A DNA stretch of 64,000 nucleotides from Undaria pinnatifida (taxonomy: Eukaryota; Sar; Phaeophyceae; Laminariales; Alariaceae), in assembly GCA_012845835.1 (NCBI GenBank), contig JABAKD010000023.1:15992702-16056701 (forward strand), written 5' to 3'. The notes under the pieces are model-generated. The model was given only the letters and a program-made list of their open reading frames with translations. It had not been told where the DNA came from and did not search any database. The translations under genes and the position numbers were made by a program. Each line of letters begins with the position of its first letter. Position 1 is the stretch's first letter. Positions 31,201 through 42,524 of this stretch are shown piece after piece.

Positions 31201-33179
31201 AAGTGCATGCGCATGGTCGCTTGCTTCCTTCTCCGCCTTCTTGTACTGTTCGAAATATGCACATGTCCGATTCCAGCGTCAGTAGGGCGTCCTGCGTGTT
31301 TTTTCCTGGTGGAAGCCCCTCGGCAATATCCTGGTGACTGCGAGCAAAAGCCTTTGTGTAAAAGGAGGGATTCCGTGTTACGGAAATCAATAATGCCAGC
31401 GTTTGGTGGACACAAATATGGAGTAGCCTCGTTAGAGCTTTGCTGCCATCATGTTTGTAACGTTTTACAGTGACCCGGATACATACCGGCGCTTCGCCGT
31501 GGGGGTCGTTAGTATCTATGTAGTGAACACCAATTATAAATGAATATAAATGCAATTATGGGCATGTGGCGCCAGCGATATGTTGTTGTAATTTCATCCT
31601 TGCTAGCTTATTTATGAACTCGAACTACTGTAATGTGTAGTACTTGATACCGTGGCCTTCGCGCGTCAGCAAATTCCACCCCTTCGATTAAACGACGTGG
31701 GCTGTCGATAATGTCATCTATCCAACTGGGGTCTCGGGGTATTTTTAACGGCGTAGAACCGAACAGCGGCGGGTGTTTTATGCTTGCGGAACCCTACCGT
31801 GCGGCACTGTGAGAACAACAGTGCTGCCAACTGTACGGTGCGGCGAGGGTTATTTTATGTATTTAAGTTCCATGTGATGCTAATTTAAAGAAGACCGTGC
31901 GGTGGGATCCTGTAAAAGCCGATCATAAACCGCATAGCGCCGCGCCTGCAACATACCGGGTAGCGAACTACTTGGTGTTGCAGACCACCTGGCCGTTTCA
32001 CGTTTCCTTTTCGTATGAGGTAGCAGTAGATCGTAACGGCTCTATGCTTGTCATGTTTTGAATTGTACGGTGCGGTGAAGTGCATGGTTTTAAGTGTTAA
32101 CATCGTACGGTGTACTGTGGTGCGGTTTTGTTGACGGGAGAAATGTGTTTCATGGCGTTTTGCCGTACGGCACGAAACCGTAAGACAACAATCCGCGCCG
32201 TAAAAAAGAGTACAAAATAACGGAGTGCGCACGGGAAGCTGGAGCATTTCATTGTACCTATGCCTTCTTCCCCTCCCACCCCTTCCCCCCCACCCCTGCC
32301 GCCGCCCTGTCGAGCCTATTTTCTCCTCGTTCGTATTCACGTTTTTTATTACTGTGGACACAAAGCTCAAGAGGAGCACACAAGGCGGCGTTCCCCACTA
32401 CATTGTTGTGTACCCGTTTGAATTTTGGTCCGGGTAGGCGCTCTACTGTCGCCTTTATGTAGCGTTACGCACTGCTTGTCCATGCATGGAGGAAGGGGAC
32501 AGTATCAGGTAGTCTCTTCCCCCCCCCCCCCCCCCCCATAGCATCCAAGTTGAATGAAGAGACGTCGCGTCGGAAAAACAAAACCCTGGTATACCTGTCC
32601 GTCTTCAAGTTGAAGCATCAAAATAGGTATGTATCCGGTCGAAATGTGCGTGAATACGGAGCTTACACCGACGTACAACGTGAGCACGCAACGGTTCTTA
32701 TTAATATTTATGGAGACATGATGCCACCAATTGCGAGCCTTGCGTACCAGATCACGACGTACAATATAAGCTGCTCAGTACAAGAAAATCGTCGAACTCA
32801 CAGCTGACGTCATTAGACTTATTTTACAAACTAGCCACAAGAACCCTACGTCGCGAACAACAACTGCACCCGCATGGTGTACTCCGTCTTGATTGGGGAG
32901 AACTTGTTGTAGACGGTTTCAGGCTTTTCCATATACGTTTCCGCGGGCGATTTCCTTGTACATGTGCACGCGATAATAACACGGCAAGTAGAAGAGCTCA
33001 GGTGACCACACATATATATGCTTCAAAATATGGACGATGATGAATAATGGACGGTATAACCCAAGCCTGTAGGTACACGGAAAGTTGATGTCGCACAGCA
33101 GAATAACGTGTAGCCAGTATAACCCTAACCCTACAGGTAACTGTCAGCTTCTGAGCGTGGGTGAATCATGGACGGTAGT
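31201..33179. other. Intergenic; GTACGGTGCGGT motifs
   Basis: 31740-32210 has several CCGTGCGGCAC / GTACGGTGCGG words and an inverted pair around CACTGTGAGAACAACAGTG (31805-31825), perhaps another non-autonomous element with palindromic internal repeats, but its ends were not found. A C-run lies at 32518-32538. TAACCCTAACCCTA at 33121-33134 is only two telomere-like units. No gene is supported. Confidence 0.35.
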
Positions 33180-33600
33180 CGCTGCTGTCTCGCCGCCACT
33201 GAATCTAGTTGGCCATCACAAGACAGGGTCTAGGAAAAAGCGTTCGCCCGTAGCTGCAGAAACGACGGCGGCGGCGGTGCCGTGGGGGTGGCGACAGCGG
33301 TGGTGGTAGCGAAGGCGGCTGAAAACACACACAATACCAAATGTGTACGAGCACGCACGACGGCAGTATCTTAAACACGCTGTCGCTCGTAACAACAGCA
33401 ACACCAGTAGCAGTAGCGGCGGCAGCAACAGCAACAACAGCAACACTCGTAATAACAGCAGCACAGCAGCAGCAACAACGGCGGCGGCGCCGTGGGGCCG
33501 GCGAGAGCGGTGGTGGTAGCGGTGGCGCCTGAAAAGAGGTGTCGAGAGCAGTGGTGGTGACGGCGGCGGCGGTGGCTGGACGAAATACGTCTATATAAAA
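33180..33600. repeat. Trinucleotide-rich repeat H1
   Basis: GGC, CAG, AAC and GGT trinucleotide runs surround TGTACGAGCACGC, AACACGCTGTCGCTCGTAAC and AGCAGCACAGCAGCAGC. A related block in similar order lies at 36380-36730. The long low-complexity frames here are not genes. Confidence 0.7.
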
Positions 33601-34009
33601 TTATTCTTTGGTTTCACGGATTCGGCCAGCAGTTTTTTTTGTCTCGGCCTAAGTATGCGATTCGCGTAACTGGAATTCTCGGTCGAATAGATTCGTTCGA
33701 GCGCCGCGTTCGGGGGGCGGCCTCAACGCCCTTCGCCCTGTCGTGTCCGTTTCGCTCATCGACGTAAACGCGGACGGATGCCGAGCGAGACAAGCGAGAA
33801 GTTGCAAAAATACCGCATGTCGAGGAGGTATTTCGGAGATTTTGGTTGTATCTTAATATCTGCAGCGCCTGGATGATTTACAAAGTTCGCATCGTTGCCA
33901 AACGGTACTTGATACTGTTTGGAATTTTGCTGTGGCATACTCTCAATTTTCCGGTGGCATACTCTCAAGCGTTTGTTTCTTGGCTGTACTTTTTTACTAG
34001 TTCGTTTGG
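33601..34009. other. Intergenic, no gene recognised
   Basis: Mixed sequence; TACTCTCAA(T/G)..CCGGTGGCATACTCTCAAG is a short local duplication at 33935-33970. Confidence 0.3.
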
Positions 34010-34310
34010 TTTCTTGCTCGGCCTTTATTGTTTTTGTTTCTGCTCGTTTTGCCAGTTGTTTCTTGACCTTTTAGCTGCTTTCTGCAATTTTGGTTTTCCT
34101 GCCAACGTAATGTTGAACTTTTTCGCGATTTTTTCTTCCTCTTTGTCTAGTGACTTGAGCTTTCTACCATTTGCCGCTATTTGCCGCCTGTGCATTAGTT
34201 GAGGAACGGTCCAGCTTTAAGTTTTCTTTGATTCCCAGTATTTGTTTTGTACATAACGAAGTTTCATCAGCTGAGATCTGGGCTTGGCTCATCAGCTCCA
34301 CACCCCCGAG
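34010..34310 (+). repeat. Dispersed repeat I, copy 1
   Basis: T-rich segment with TTTCTGCTCGTTTTGCCA, TGTTTCTTGACCTTTTAGCTGC, TTTGCCGCCTGTGCATTA, GGAACGGTCCAGCTTTA and GAAGTTTCATCAGCTGAGA. It matches 59845-60120 in the same orientation. The minus strand reads as lysine/asparagine-rich peptide in both copies, with stops. Confidence 0.75.
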
Positions 34311-34469
34311 CACCCCATCGCAGCGCTATGAATGGTTATGATGGCTGGTAGTGTTCTCCTGAGTACTACTAACTGTGGTACGTGGAGAGGGGAAAGCTCC
34401 GGAGATACCTATTACGTAAGTCGGTGAGAATTCATCAACGAACTCAAGAACGTATTTGGTTGGTATTTA

Positions 34470-34740
34470 GCATATCCCACTGAGTTACTGAGTCACGTGA
34501 CAATGGGTATAGTGCTATGTGCCGTGAGTTCGATTCTCACCGCCTTCATATTTGTCTTTTTCGAGCGTGCGCGCTGACGACTTCATGAATGGTTATGTTG
34601 GTAGTTTAACATATTTTGTAGCACTACCCACTGAGCTACCGAGTCAAGTGATTAAGTAGCTCAGTGGGCAGTGCTGTAGGATTTCTCTGTCAAGTCACGT
34701 TGTTCGAAGGGCATTGTCCAACGCCTTCTTTATCCTTCCC
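34470..34740 (+). other. tRNA-like fragments, two in inverted arrangement
   Basis: GTGCCGTGAGTTCGATTCTCACC at about 34515-34540 contains a B-box-like T arm. Further on, GTAGCACTACCCACTGAGCTAC (about 34618) and GTAGCTCAGTGGGCAGTGCT (about 34656) are near-perfect inverted copies of an A-box-like tRNA D-arm region, separated by about 16 bp. Neither forms a complete cloverleaf. These are probably tRNA-derived SINE pieces. Confidence 0.45.
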
Positions 34741-35034
34741 CTATACCTGATCGTGAACGCGTACTACGTACGGGAGGTAAGAAACACATCCGAGAATAGC
34801 GGGGACGATTTTGAATTTTGGATTCCTGGGCAGTTCTTTTTCCGAGAGCGGGTCAACGTGTGGCGTACTTATCGACGACATAGCAGCAATCTTTAGTAGT
34901 AGTAATAGGTATCTTCTTGACTACATATGTGCGCGAGCAATCGATGATACAGCAGTAAATAATCTGTAATAATATTCGACGATATATACGCGGTACGCTG
35001 TTTTTAAAGTACGAGTTTCAAGAGCAACAGTTGT

Positions 35035-35097
35035 TGTTGTTGTTGCTGTTCTCACATAACTCGCATAATCAAGTCCGTGGTCACCGGACAGGCTCCA
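35035..35097 (-). mobile_element. SINE-B 3' end fragment
   Basis: Read on the minus strand: GAGCCTGTCCGGTGACCACG, GACTTGATTATGCGAG, TTATGTGAGAACAGC and a short AAC tail. Only the 3' module is present. Confidence 0.65.
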
Positions 35098-35238
35098 TCA
35101 GTAAACAATAATGTTAACTGACACCACAGGCAACACCTCTCTGGGTAACGCGGCGTCAACCATTGTAATATCATACAATATGGGGAATGTAACTTCGATG
35201 CAAAGATCCTGTTTTGTTTTAATCAATTGTCAGCCGGC

Positions 35239-35312
35239 CGCCCCTGTGGTCTAGTGGTTTTACCCTCGAATACTACTAACGTTTGTTTGTCCTTGAGTTC
35301 GATACCCACCAC
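35239..35312 (+). other. tRNA-like sequence (SINE head or tRNA relic)
   Basis: TGTGGTCTAGTGGTTTTACC is a good A-box region, and TTGAGTTCGATACCCACC is a B-box region at the proper distance. The acceptor-stem halves do not pair, and the anticodon stem is not convincing. An A-rich stretch follows at 35335-35355, as after a retroposed SINE. It is not called as a functional tRNA gene. Confidence 0.5.
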
Positions 35313-35355
35313 GATGAGATTTGACTTTATTTGCAAAAATGCAAAAAAAAAAATG

Positions 35356-36379
35356 GATCAACTGCTGAAGCGCCTAGCAGCGTGGGTAGGTACAATTCGA
35401 CCCGCGTCGACGAGGGAAGAAAATGCTGGCTTCTTCTCGCGATAAAAATGAAGGCACGTGCCGAAGTTGGGAGGGAGGAGGAGGGCCCGCTATGTTACCC
35501 CGGATCTGAGTTACTACTGGGAGGGAGCGCGAGAGTGGTGCGAGGATAATGAATGGGATGAATTAAAAAAAAATGTTGCGAAGGTATATTATTACTACCA
35601 GTAAATAATATGTCAAGTCTCTAGGAAATACGCACGGCGCTGTCAGCAGTCGTCATGGTAGAGACACTCCGGATATTATGTATTGAGGGGACGCGTCCGA
35701 TTTCGACAACGTGAAAGCACTCGCAAAGACAGCAGACACATATCCCGCCTTCCCGAGTAAAAACAGAGAAGAAGCGCTGCGCCAACCTCCCGTACGAGCA
35801 AAGCCACCCCCGCACCTATCTTGGACAATGCCGCCGCAACGCGAGATCGCTCTCCTCTTCTTTGTTTTCCTCCTCGCCCGTGACCACGCAGACCAATCAA
35901 TGCGACAGCCTTCAGGTAGCAAACAAAGCTCGCTTCTTCCAAAACCTCGCCGGCTGACATGGCCCCATGTCGACGTTTGATGCAAATCGACTTCGCATCC
36001 TGTCGACTTCGAACCTCCATTGCCCCGGGGACAGCAGTGCAGTCTCTTCATTAATGCCAAGTCCTTTTTCGTTTCGTCTAGAGGCGACGCAGGTTCTCAA
36101 TACTCTTTTCGGTATTTTTGTTTGCAATACGCCAACTTTTACTTGACGGCGCATTTGACAACAGTGTGTTTCGCCTATCGTTGCCTTTTTTGTTGCATAT
36201 TACGTTTTCCTTCTGTCGAAGTATGGCCTTCATAATCCCATGTTCGTATTAAACTCTTGACATTACTTTAAAGTTCAATGAATGCCAAATCGGACAGGTA
36301 CACTTTTTAACTTGTCGAAGTGCTGCCCTGCCCTACCCGAAGCATGGGCACCGGCGAATGCCGGCGCCCTTTCGGAGCC
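35356..36379. other. Intergenic, no gene recognised
   Basis: Overlapping frames on both strands at 35653-36060 are open, but neither has recognisable features. A poly(A) run lies at 35340-35352 and an A-run at 35563. Nothing is called. Confidence 0.3.
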
Positions 36380-36730
36380 CTGGTATAGCAGAAAAACGTG
36401 TACGAGCTTGTACGAACACGCGCGATAACAGTAAACACGCATTCGCTTGCGATAACAGCAGCACAGCAGCAGCAGTACCGGCGGCAGCGCCGGTGGGGCG
36501 GCGACAGCAGTGGTGGTACCAGTGGCAGCGGCTGAAAGAACACACCGTAAAGAAACCATGAGCGGGCTAGAACAGTAGCAGCGTACACGCCGCCTCTCGT
36601 AGCAGCAGCAGCAGCAGCAGCAGCGGACGCGCCAACGAAGGCGGTGGCGGCGGCGGCGGTGGCGGCGGCGGTGGCGATAACCATGGTAGCTGCGGCGGCT
36701 GCTGAAAACATGTGACTAATTTGACAGCAG
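36380..36730. repeat. Trinucleotide-rich repeat H2
   Basis: (CAG)n, (GGC)n and (GGT)n runs with GTGTACGAGCTTGTACGA and AAACACGCATTCGCTTGCG are related to 33340-33540. The alanine/arginine-rich frames, including 145 codons on the minus strand, are low complexity. Confidence 0.7.
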
Positions 36731-36902
36731 TACCGGCAGGACACTATACCATAAAAAGCGGTGTGTTTTTTAACTGATTTTTTTAAATTACTGACGTTTT
36801 ATGTTGTCCATGCTCGACCCATGTTCACGCACACAACCGAAGCGCTGACATCGAACGAGCACTACAACTATGCACCTCTGCAAGCAGATGTCCTGGTGGA
36901 CA

Positions 36903-37310
36903 TCAACAGCAGTACGTGCCCCCTAACATTACACCCGATGAACCCCGATAAGCCATCGGCACACACACACCTGTCCTCAGCGTGTAGTAGAGCCTCTCCC
37001 TGAAATCCGGAGAGAAACGCAAACCTTCCGTCTCCGCCTCCTCCAGCACTTTGATCCCCCCCGGGACGGATATTTCTTGCATGCACTTCGACATCGCCGA
37101 GTTGCGGGTTGTCGCGGACATCTCCTCCGATTCCTTCACGGCTTGAGCCGCGTGCACGATCGGGATCGCCTGCAGGCATTTCAGTCCTCCCTGAGTCACC
37201 GGTTTTCCGCCGTATTTCTCGCAAACTCTGCCTAGCCCGTGCATCATGTCTCCGTCTAACTCCAGTTGAAGGATTGTCGCACTGGCGGAAATCGCGTAGT
37301 TGATGGCCAT
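36903..37310 (-). CDS. Uncharacterised 135-residue protein or exon
   Basis: An ATG in strong context (AATCATGGCC) at 37310 opens a 135-codon frame of even composition: MAINYAISASATILQLELDG near the start, then MHGLGRVCEKYGGKPVTQGG, AAQAVKESEEMSATTRNSAM and VPGGIKVLEEAETEGLRFSP. It is helix-prone throughout and has no membrane segment or signal peptide. The frame stays open upstream for another 61 codons, but that part lies in dispersed repeat J, so the internal Met is preferred. The protein could be a host exon or a small transposon protein. I recognise no family. Confidence 0.42.
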   Translation of the reverse strand: MAINYAISASATILQLELDGDMMHGLGRVCEKYGGKPVTQGGLKCLQAIPIVHAAQAVKESEEMSATTRNSAMSKCMQEISVPGGIKVLEEAETEGLRFSPDFRERLYYTLRTGVCVPMAYRGSSGVMLGGTYCC

Positions 37311-37389
37311 GATTGTGTGTTCTTTTTCGGGAAGTGTGTGTTTTTCTGTTGTGGTAGCAAGCGTTAGCGTTGCGTGTACGTGCTGGCGC

Positions 37390-37690
37390 TGTGTTACAGC
37401 AGCGTGATGCCCCTTGGTACTTATCAAGATCTGTCTCACCTTGATGTAGCCGGGCGTTCGTACTTTTGAGCTCAAGAAGTAGCTTGTAGCCACGTTATGG
37501 TCCAGAAGACCACGACGTACAGGGTTGACGTTGCCGGAACGGGTACATGCGGTTTACGGGCCGGTAGGTTGCGGGTGGTGCAAGAGCAACGTACTTGTGA
37601 ATGACACGGTGTTGGGACACACTTGGTGGTTTGGACTGGTGGTATAACTTTGATCTCTCGGTAGCGGCCAGGATAAGCAGCCCCGAGGCG
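37390..37690 (-). repeat. Dispersed repeat J, copy 1
   Basis: TGTTACAGCAGCGTGATGCC, TGATGTAGCCGGGCGTTCGT, AGAAGACCACGA, GTTGCCGGAACGGGTACA and ACACTTGGTGGTTTGGACTG recur at 59320-59615 in the same orientation with about 15 percent visible differences. It lies just upstream of the frame at 36903-37310 on the minus strand and could act as its leader. Confidence 0.8.
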
Positions 37691-37891
37691 AATAGGCGAA
37701 TACCCCCCGAGAGGGGTTTCCACGTTTTCCTGGAAGGATTCCTCTGCCGGGGGCATCCTTCTTTTTCCTACAGCGTGCATTGAAGTGCCAATCGGACGGT
37801 AAGTCTCCACTTTACACGATGCACCCTCCTCGTAATACTGGTCCGGTCAGCTCTCACGTATATCAGAATAACCCTGGCGCCTCGCGCGCCC

Positions 37892-38210
37892 TGTGGACAG
37901 TGGAGCACCAGAGTGTAGTGTTGATGGTAAGACAACGGTTGATATTTTTGGTGGTGATTGACTGTTGAGGATCTGATGCGGTGTGTAAGCGTTATTTAGA
38001 TCTTAAGACGGGGGTTTCTACTTATCCTCCTCTGGATTCTGATATGGGGATTCGGGGATGAAGTTAAGATTGCTAGTTTTCTTGTGTTCGGAGCTAATAA
38101 AACAACTTCTCTATCTTTTTAGCACTTGAATGGTGCTGACCAACCTCCGTTTGGCCAAAGGGGGGGCAACCTCTGGTCGATAGACCTTGCTTGGCCCAGT
38201 ATTGTCTATA
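37892..38210 (+). repeat. Left terminal direct repeat
   Basis: Shares TGACTGTTGAGGATCTGATG, TTTCTACTTATCCTC, GGGGATTCGGGGATGAAGTT, GAATGGTGCTGACCA and CAACCTCTGGTCGATAGA with the right repeat, with small indels. Confidence 0.85.
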
Positions 38211-38639
38211 ATTACCGATAGTTCTGGTGAACACACCGACGTTAGTCAGGAATTTTTTCCGGTACGATTGCGACAGCGGCAAGCAGGTGTGGATTGGGCC
38301 TCGTTTCGGCAGGAAACCATCTGATCCGATGAAGGCGGTGTCCTCATGCTGCATCAGGACTTCGAACGAGGTCTGCTGTGGTCGTACAAAGTGTCGCTAG
38401 AGGCGATGTCCCAGCATCGCACCCAGCGTGGAGGGGCTGCAGCAGCAGGCTCCACATCTATCTGCTGATGGCGAGGTTTAAATCGGGTTGGTTGACTTGG
38501 TTCTGTGAAATCTCGCAGTATAGGCACGATTTGATCCGCTGAAGGTTCAACTCGGGCAGCAAAGACACACCCGCCGATCACGAGGGCTCAAAATTTTGGG
38601 GGGGCATGCTGGCGAGATTAACACACCGAAATGCGGTAA

Positions 38640-38969
38640 TTAAGGGGTGCCGACTGAGGGCTGTCGCGTCGCGCGTCCCGAGGGGGAAGGCGCGGCATCA
38701 CGTGCAAAGCGTGTGATTGTGCCCAACGCAACGAGATGCTTCAATCTCCCTTGTTGGGCTTCTAGATCATCGCGAGGATATCCTCTTGGAGCGAGGAGTG
38801 AGGAAATCACACGTGCATACAGCCGTTCGAGAAGGCGGTTGCGCTCTGTATTTATGAATAGGAGGAGCTGAGGTGCCCCTGAAAGGGGGTGGTTAGTAAC
38901 TCGAATGCTTCCAGGCGCTGAGAGCTGGGCTCTTGTTTTTCGAACGCTAGGTGCTGACTTTGCCTCCAT
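38640..38969 (-). other. Open frame inside the LTR-type element
   Basis: A 109-codon frame with basic composition (SAPSVRKTRAQLSAPGSIRV...) is the best open frame of the interior. It shows no gag, protease or pol motif and has no independent support as a gene. Confidence 0.2.
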
Positions 38970-40469
38970 TATGGAGCCCGCGCACGTCTTGCTTTCAAGG
39001 TGTGAGTTTGATTTGTTTTTGAAGATACTGCTGCTGTAGTTGTCGCGTGCTTTGTCGTGTCGTATGTTTGAGTTATTATTAGGGGTAAGTGTGCTTTGTG
39101 TTTTGCTTGTTAAATTTTTCCCCCGTCCTGGTTTGTGTCATGCTGATTGCCTATACAACAGTATGCGCATAATGCAACGCGTGCTTTGCGACTGGTGTCA
39201 ATCTGGTTTGAGTGCTTGTGGGTAGCAGAATAACCATGTCGCGCCGCAAAGAACCTGGTACTTGCTTTCCCCGCTGCATATGAACGAGACAGCCTGAAGA
39301 AGCTCGTGTTCTAAATCGTATAAAACCGTAATTTGAGTTCGAAGATTTTTACACACACATGTGCATAAGCATATCGTTTTCACAGATAAGTTGAAGCGAG
39401 CGCGTGGGGTTTCGTGGTGCGTCCGCGAAACGGATGCAAACCCCCTATTGCCGTCGCGCGTTGTATTGAGCGTTTTGCCACACACATTGAATGCAGAGTG
39501 GAGTATGCACGGAGTGTGCTCTGCACCGTGCGAGAAAACAAAACGAATCGTTGATTGCGTTTGACGTATTAGCGTGTTTCTTAGGCAGACTCGTGTTGTT
39601 TTTGATGAACAGAGAGGAGCAGCATGAGAGTCTATCGCTATGTGCATTCCGATGTATTCTTAGTGAAAAATTAAGGAACCTTTCCAGTTGAAAGAAACTG
39701 CTTAGGGGCCAACTGATTGGCAACAGAACCCGATGCTCAAGTTTGTTATAAAGCGGTACATATGTGCTTGTTGTGTGTACGACTAGTAGATATTTGTGTC
39801 TTCCGTATTTTTTTGTATTGATCACTTTCGTGGGGTCATGTGTGCTATCTGTTTTTGGGCGCATGAGACGATTGTCTTGTTCTGTCGTAGTACAATGAGT
39901 GCTCATGTATCGCTGCTGGTTTTTGTCTCCAAACAAGCGAGGCTTCCTGAATGCGTGATGCATGTTCTTGTGATGTCAGTGAATTGCATATAAGGACAAA
40001 GCGGAAGCAGCAATATGGTATTACGCTGTGAATTTCTCTTAGGTTTTCGCGTGAATTGTGCGAAGGTCGTCTTGGAATGTTTCGACGGTATTTTTTCTTT
40101 GGTTTTCTGTGCGTTATATTTTGATAAACGTTATTTTCGCCTGTTTTATGCGCGTCTATATAGCATGAATATTCTTGTATTTACCTTGAGGTATTCCTTG
40201 TGAAAATGACGGTTGCCCATGTAGTATTTAATGATATTGCTATGTTTAAATGCATGATTTGTGCCTGGCGATCGTGTGTGCATGTTTTTGTAAAGTATTG
40301 TAATGTTTCATTACTCGTAATCATTGGGTATGCTATCTAGATGTATGTAGTCGTTTGTCATTCAAAAACGACATGTATGTTTTCTTCGATGTTTTTGTGT
40401 AGCTGGTGCTCACGTTTGATCAAAGCTTGTTGACGAACTACTTTGAGTAGGAACGCGCTTTTGGGGGAT

Positions 40470-40793
40470 TGTGGATAGTGGGGCACCAGAGAGTGTGTAG
40501 TGTTGGTGGTAAGACACGACGGTTGATTGGTGGTGATTGACTGTTGAGGATCTGATGTGGTGTGTAAACGTTATTTAGATCTGAAGACAGTAGGGGTTTC
40601 TACTTATCCTCTTCTGGATTCTGTTATGGGGATTCGGGGATGAAGTTAAGATCGCTTGTTTTCTTGTGGTCGGAGCTAATACAACAACTTCTCTCTCTCT
40701 TTCTAGCACCTAAATGGTGCTGACCAGCCCCCGTAGGCCAAATGGGGGACAACCTCTGGTCGATAGATCTTGCTTGGCCTAGTAGTGTCTATA
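40470..40793 (+). repeat. Right terminal direct repeat
   Basis: Counterpart of 37892-38210. It differs by a (CT)n expansion (CTCTCTCTCTTTCTAG) and scattered substitutions, which implies considerable age. Confidence 0.85.
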
Positions 40794-42480
40794 GCCCTGG
40801 CGTTCGTAGCGCTGCATCACCCCCCCTGCCCGACGCATAATTATCGTCGGCACAAAGCGGGCGTACCCAAACCTGACCCGCCGTTTCAGCGAACGGTTCC
40901 CGTAGACGCTGGTAGACCGGCAATCTTTAAACTTCCCCTCCATTCTAGGACAGCAGGTGCGCTCCATCCCCGTAGACGGACAGACTTGAAACTTCTCCTG
41001 CCTTCCAGGAAGCGGTAGACGTTGCAAGTTGTATTTCCCCCCTCCCCCCCCCCAATTGGGGCATCTCCGGAAAGTTGAGCTTCTGGGGAAGAAGGGCGTG
41101 GTCTTGGTAAATAGGCGATGAGATCGTTCTTGATCGTCTCACATTATGCCGGCCTGTTGTGAGGTCGTTCTTCGTTCTTGATCGTCCCAGATTATGCCGG
41201 CCTGTTGTGAGGTTGTTCTTGATCTTCTCACTTTTCACCAGCGTGTTGTTACGTTGTTCCTGATTTTTGTCATCGACAAATCTTCTCCTTTTACACATGC
41301 ATTCTCCACGTTTATTCACCCCCCCCCAATGCTTGAAATCCTTGGGAGGGGGTGCTTTGAACTTGCTGGCCAGTCTTGGTTCAACTTCTATTCCTCCCAA
41401 AGTGTGGTCTTCCTTCCCAGAACGCGTGGCAAGCTACCACTGCGTTGAGGATGTGGGAGCAAATTCTCGGCTATCATGACTGTTGGCTCAGTCTTGATAT
41501 ATTTGCTCTTTCTATCTATCCCTCCACTCTTTATACTCTTCTTGAACGCTCGGCTAGGGCCTTAACATTAACCTCGCGGTGGGCGGCGGTACACTTGTAA
41601 AGTTGACGATTACCATTTCCACTTCGAGCATTCATACTAGTCAAGACATTTGGTCGCCTGTATAAAACGGGAAGAGCGGTTGTATCGTCACTGTGTCTGT
41701 ACGCCTGGAATTGCCCGTTAAGAATGTGCTGCATGGCTGGTTGGTCTGTTGCCTAACGGTAAACTGAGCGTGATCAGAGTAAACCCGCTCTGCCGTGGTC
41801 GGCGCATTGGTCAGGTGATGACGGTAATATATGGTGAGGTGCCTGCGCCGTCCGAAGCAAACCCTACGATGGCGTCATGGGCGTACGTTAGACCGTTATG
41901 TATGACGCTGTGTATGGCCAATGGTGAGGTTGCATCCTCAGGTCAGGGCCGGCGTCGCTGTAGCATCCGGACTACGTGATACCCCCACCGTATTATTTTC
42001 GAAGCAAACGTCTAGCAACACTGTTACAGTACAGTAGTAGTGTCCTTGTACAATGAACAACGTGTATTAATTTTTTTGTATACCTTTTTGATGACACCGG
42101 AAATTGTTGATCGTCTCCCAAGTATATGGGGTGGAAGACGAAAGGGCTTTTCCTACTCTACGGCTGATGAATTGACGCTGTGAATGCGGAGGCCCGCATT
42201 GACCAAGTGTAGAACTTCGCGGCAACTGGCTCTACTGGCTGCTGGTGCCCATTACAATATTATTGTAGTTTTGGGTTTAACAATTTGTTTGATCATGAGG
42301 CATGCTGGCATTGGTTTGTTGACGAACAGTCATGACTTCGATCACGAGATCAAATGAGCAGCTCAGCAAATGCGAAAGATGATCATGTACACGGGTCGGA
42401 CGAGCAACGGACGGACAGGGCGCGGGCAGTGGACGTGCCTGCGTGTAATTCAAGACCGAATATAGAGCTGTATTCGAATA
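40794..42480. other. Intergenic; short tandem repeat at 41125-41260
   Basis: Three degenerate copies of a TTCTTGATCGTCTCACATTA...GCCTGTTGTGAGG unit (about 50 bp) occur at 41125-41260. A C-run lies at 41040-41053. The frame 41749-41979 has no recognisable features. No gene is supported. Confidence 0.4.
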
Positions 42481-42524
42481 TTCTTGTAAACAAAACACAC
42501 CCCTGGTGATACATTTGAGCGCTT

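Larger units (their letters stand above)
37892..40793 (+). mobile_element. Non-autonomous LTR-type element
   Basis: Two direct repeats of about 320 bp (37892-38210 and 40470-40793) bracket 2.26 kb. Both begin TGTGGA and end TGTCTATA. Each end of the whole unit is flanked by GCCC (37888-37891 and 40794-40797), a 4 bp target duplication. A purine tract (GGGGGA) lies directly before the second repeat, where a polypurine tract is expected. The interior has no gag or pol frame and is T-rich in its right half. The TG...TA ends and the lack of a clear primer-binding site weaken the LTR reading, but the flanking duplication supports a single insertion. Confidence 0.6.

Noticed and set aside
33121-33134. 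TAACCCTAACCCTA, telomere-like
   Set aside because: Only two units, with no array or subtelomeric context.
35239-35312. Functional tRNA gene
   Set aside because: The A- and B-box regions are good, but the acceptor and anticodon stems do not pair. An A-rich tail suggests a retroposed relic.
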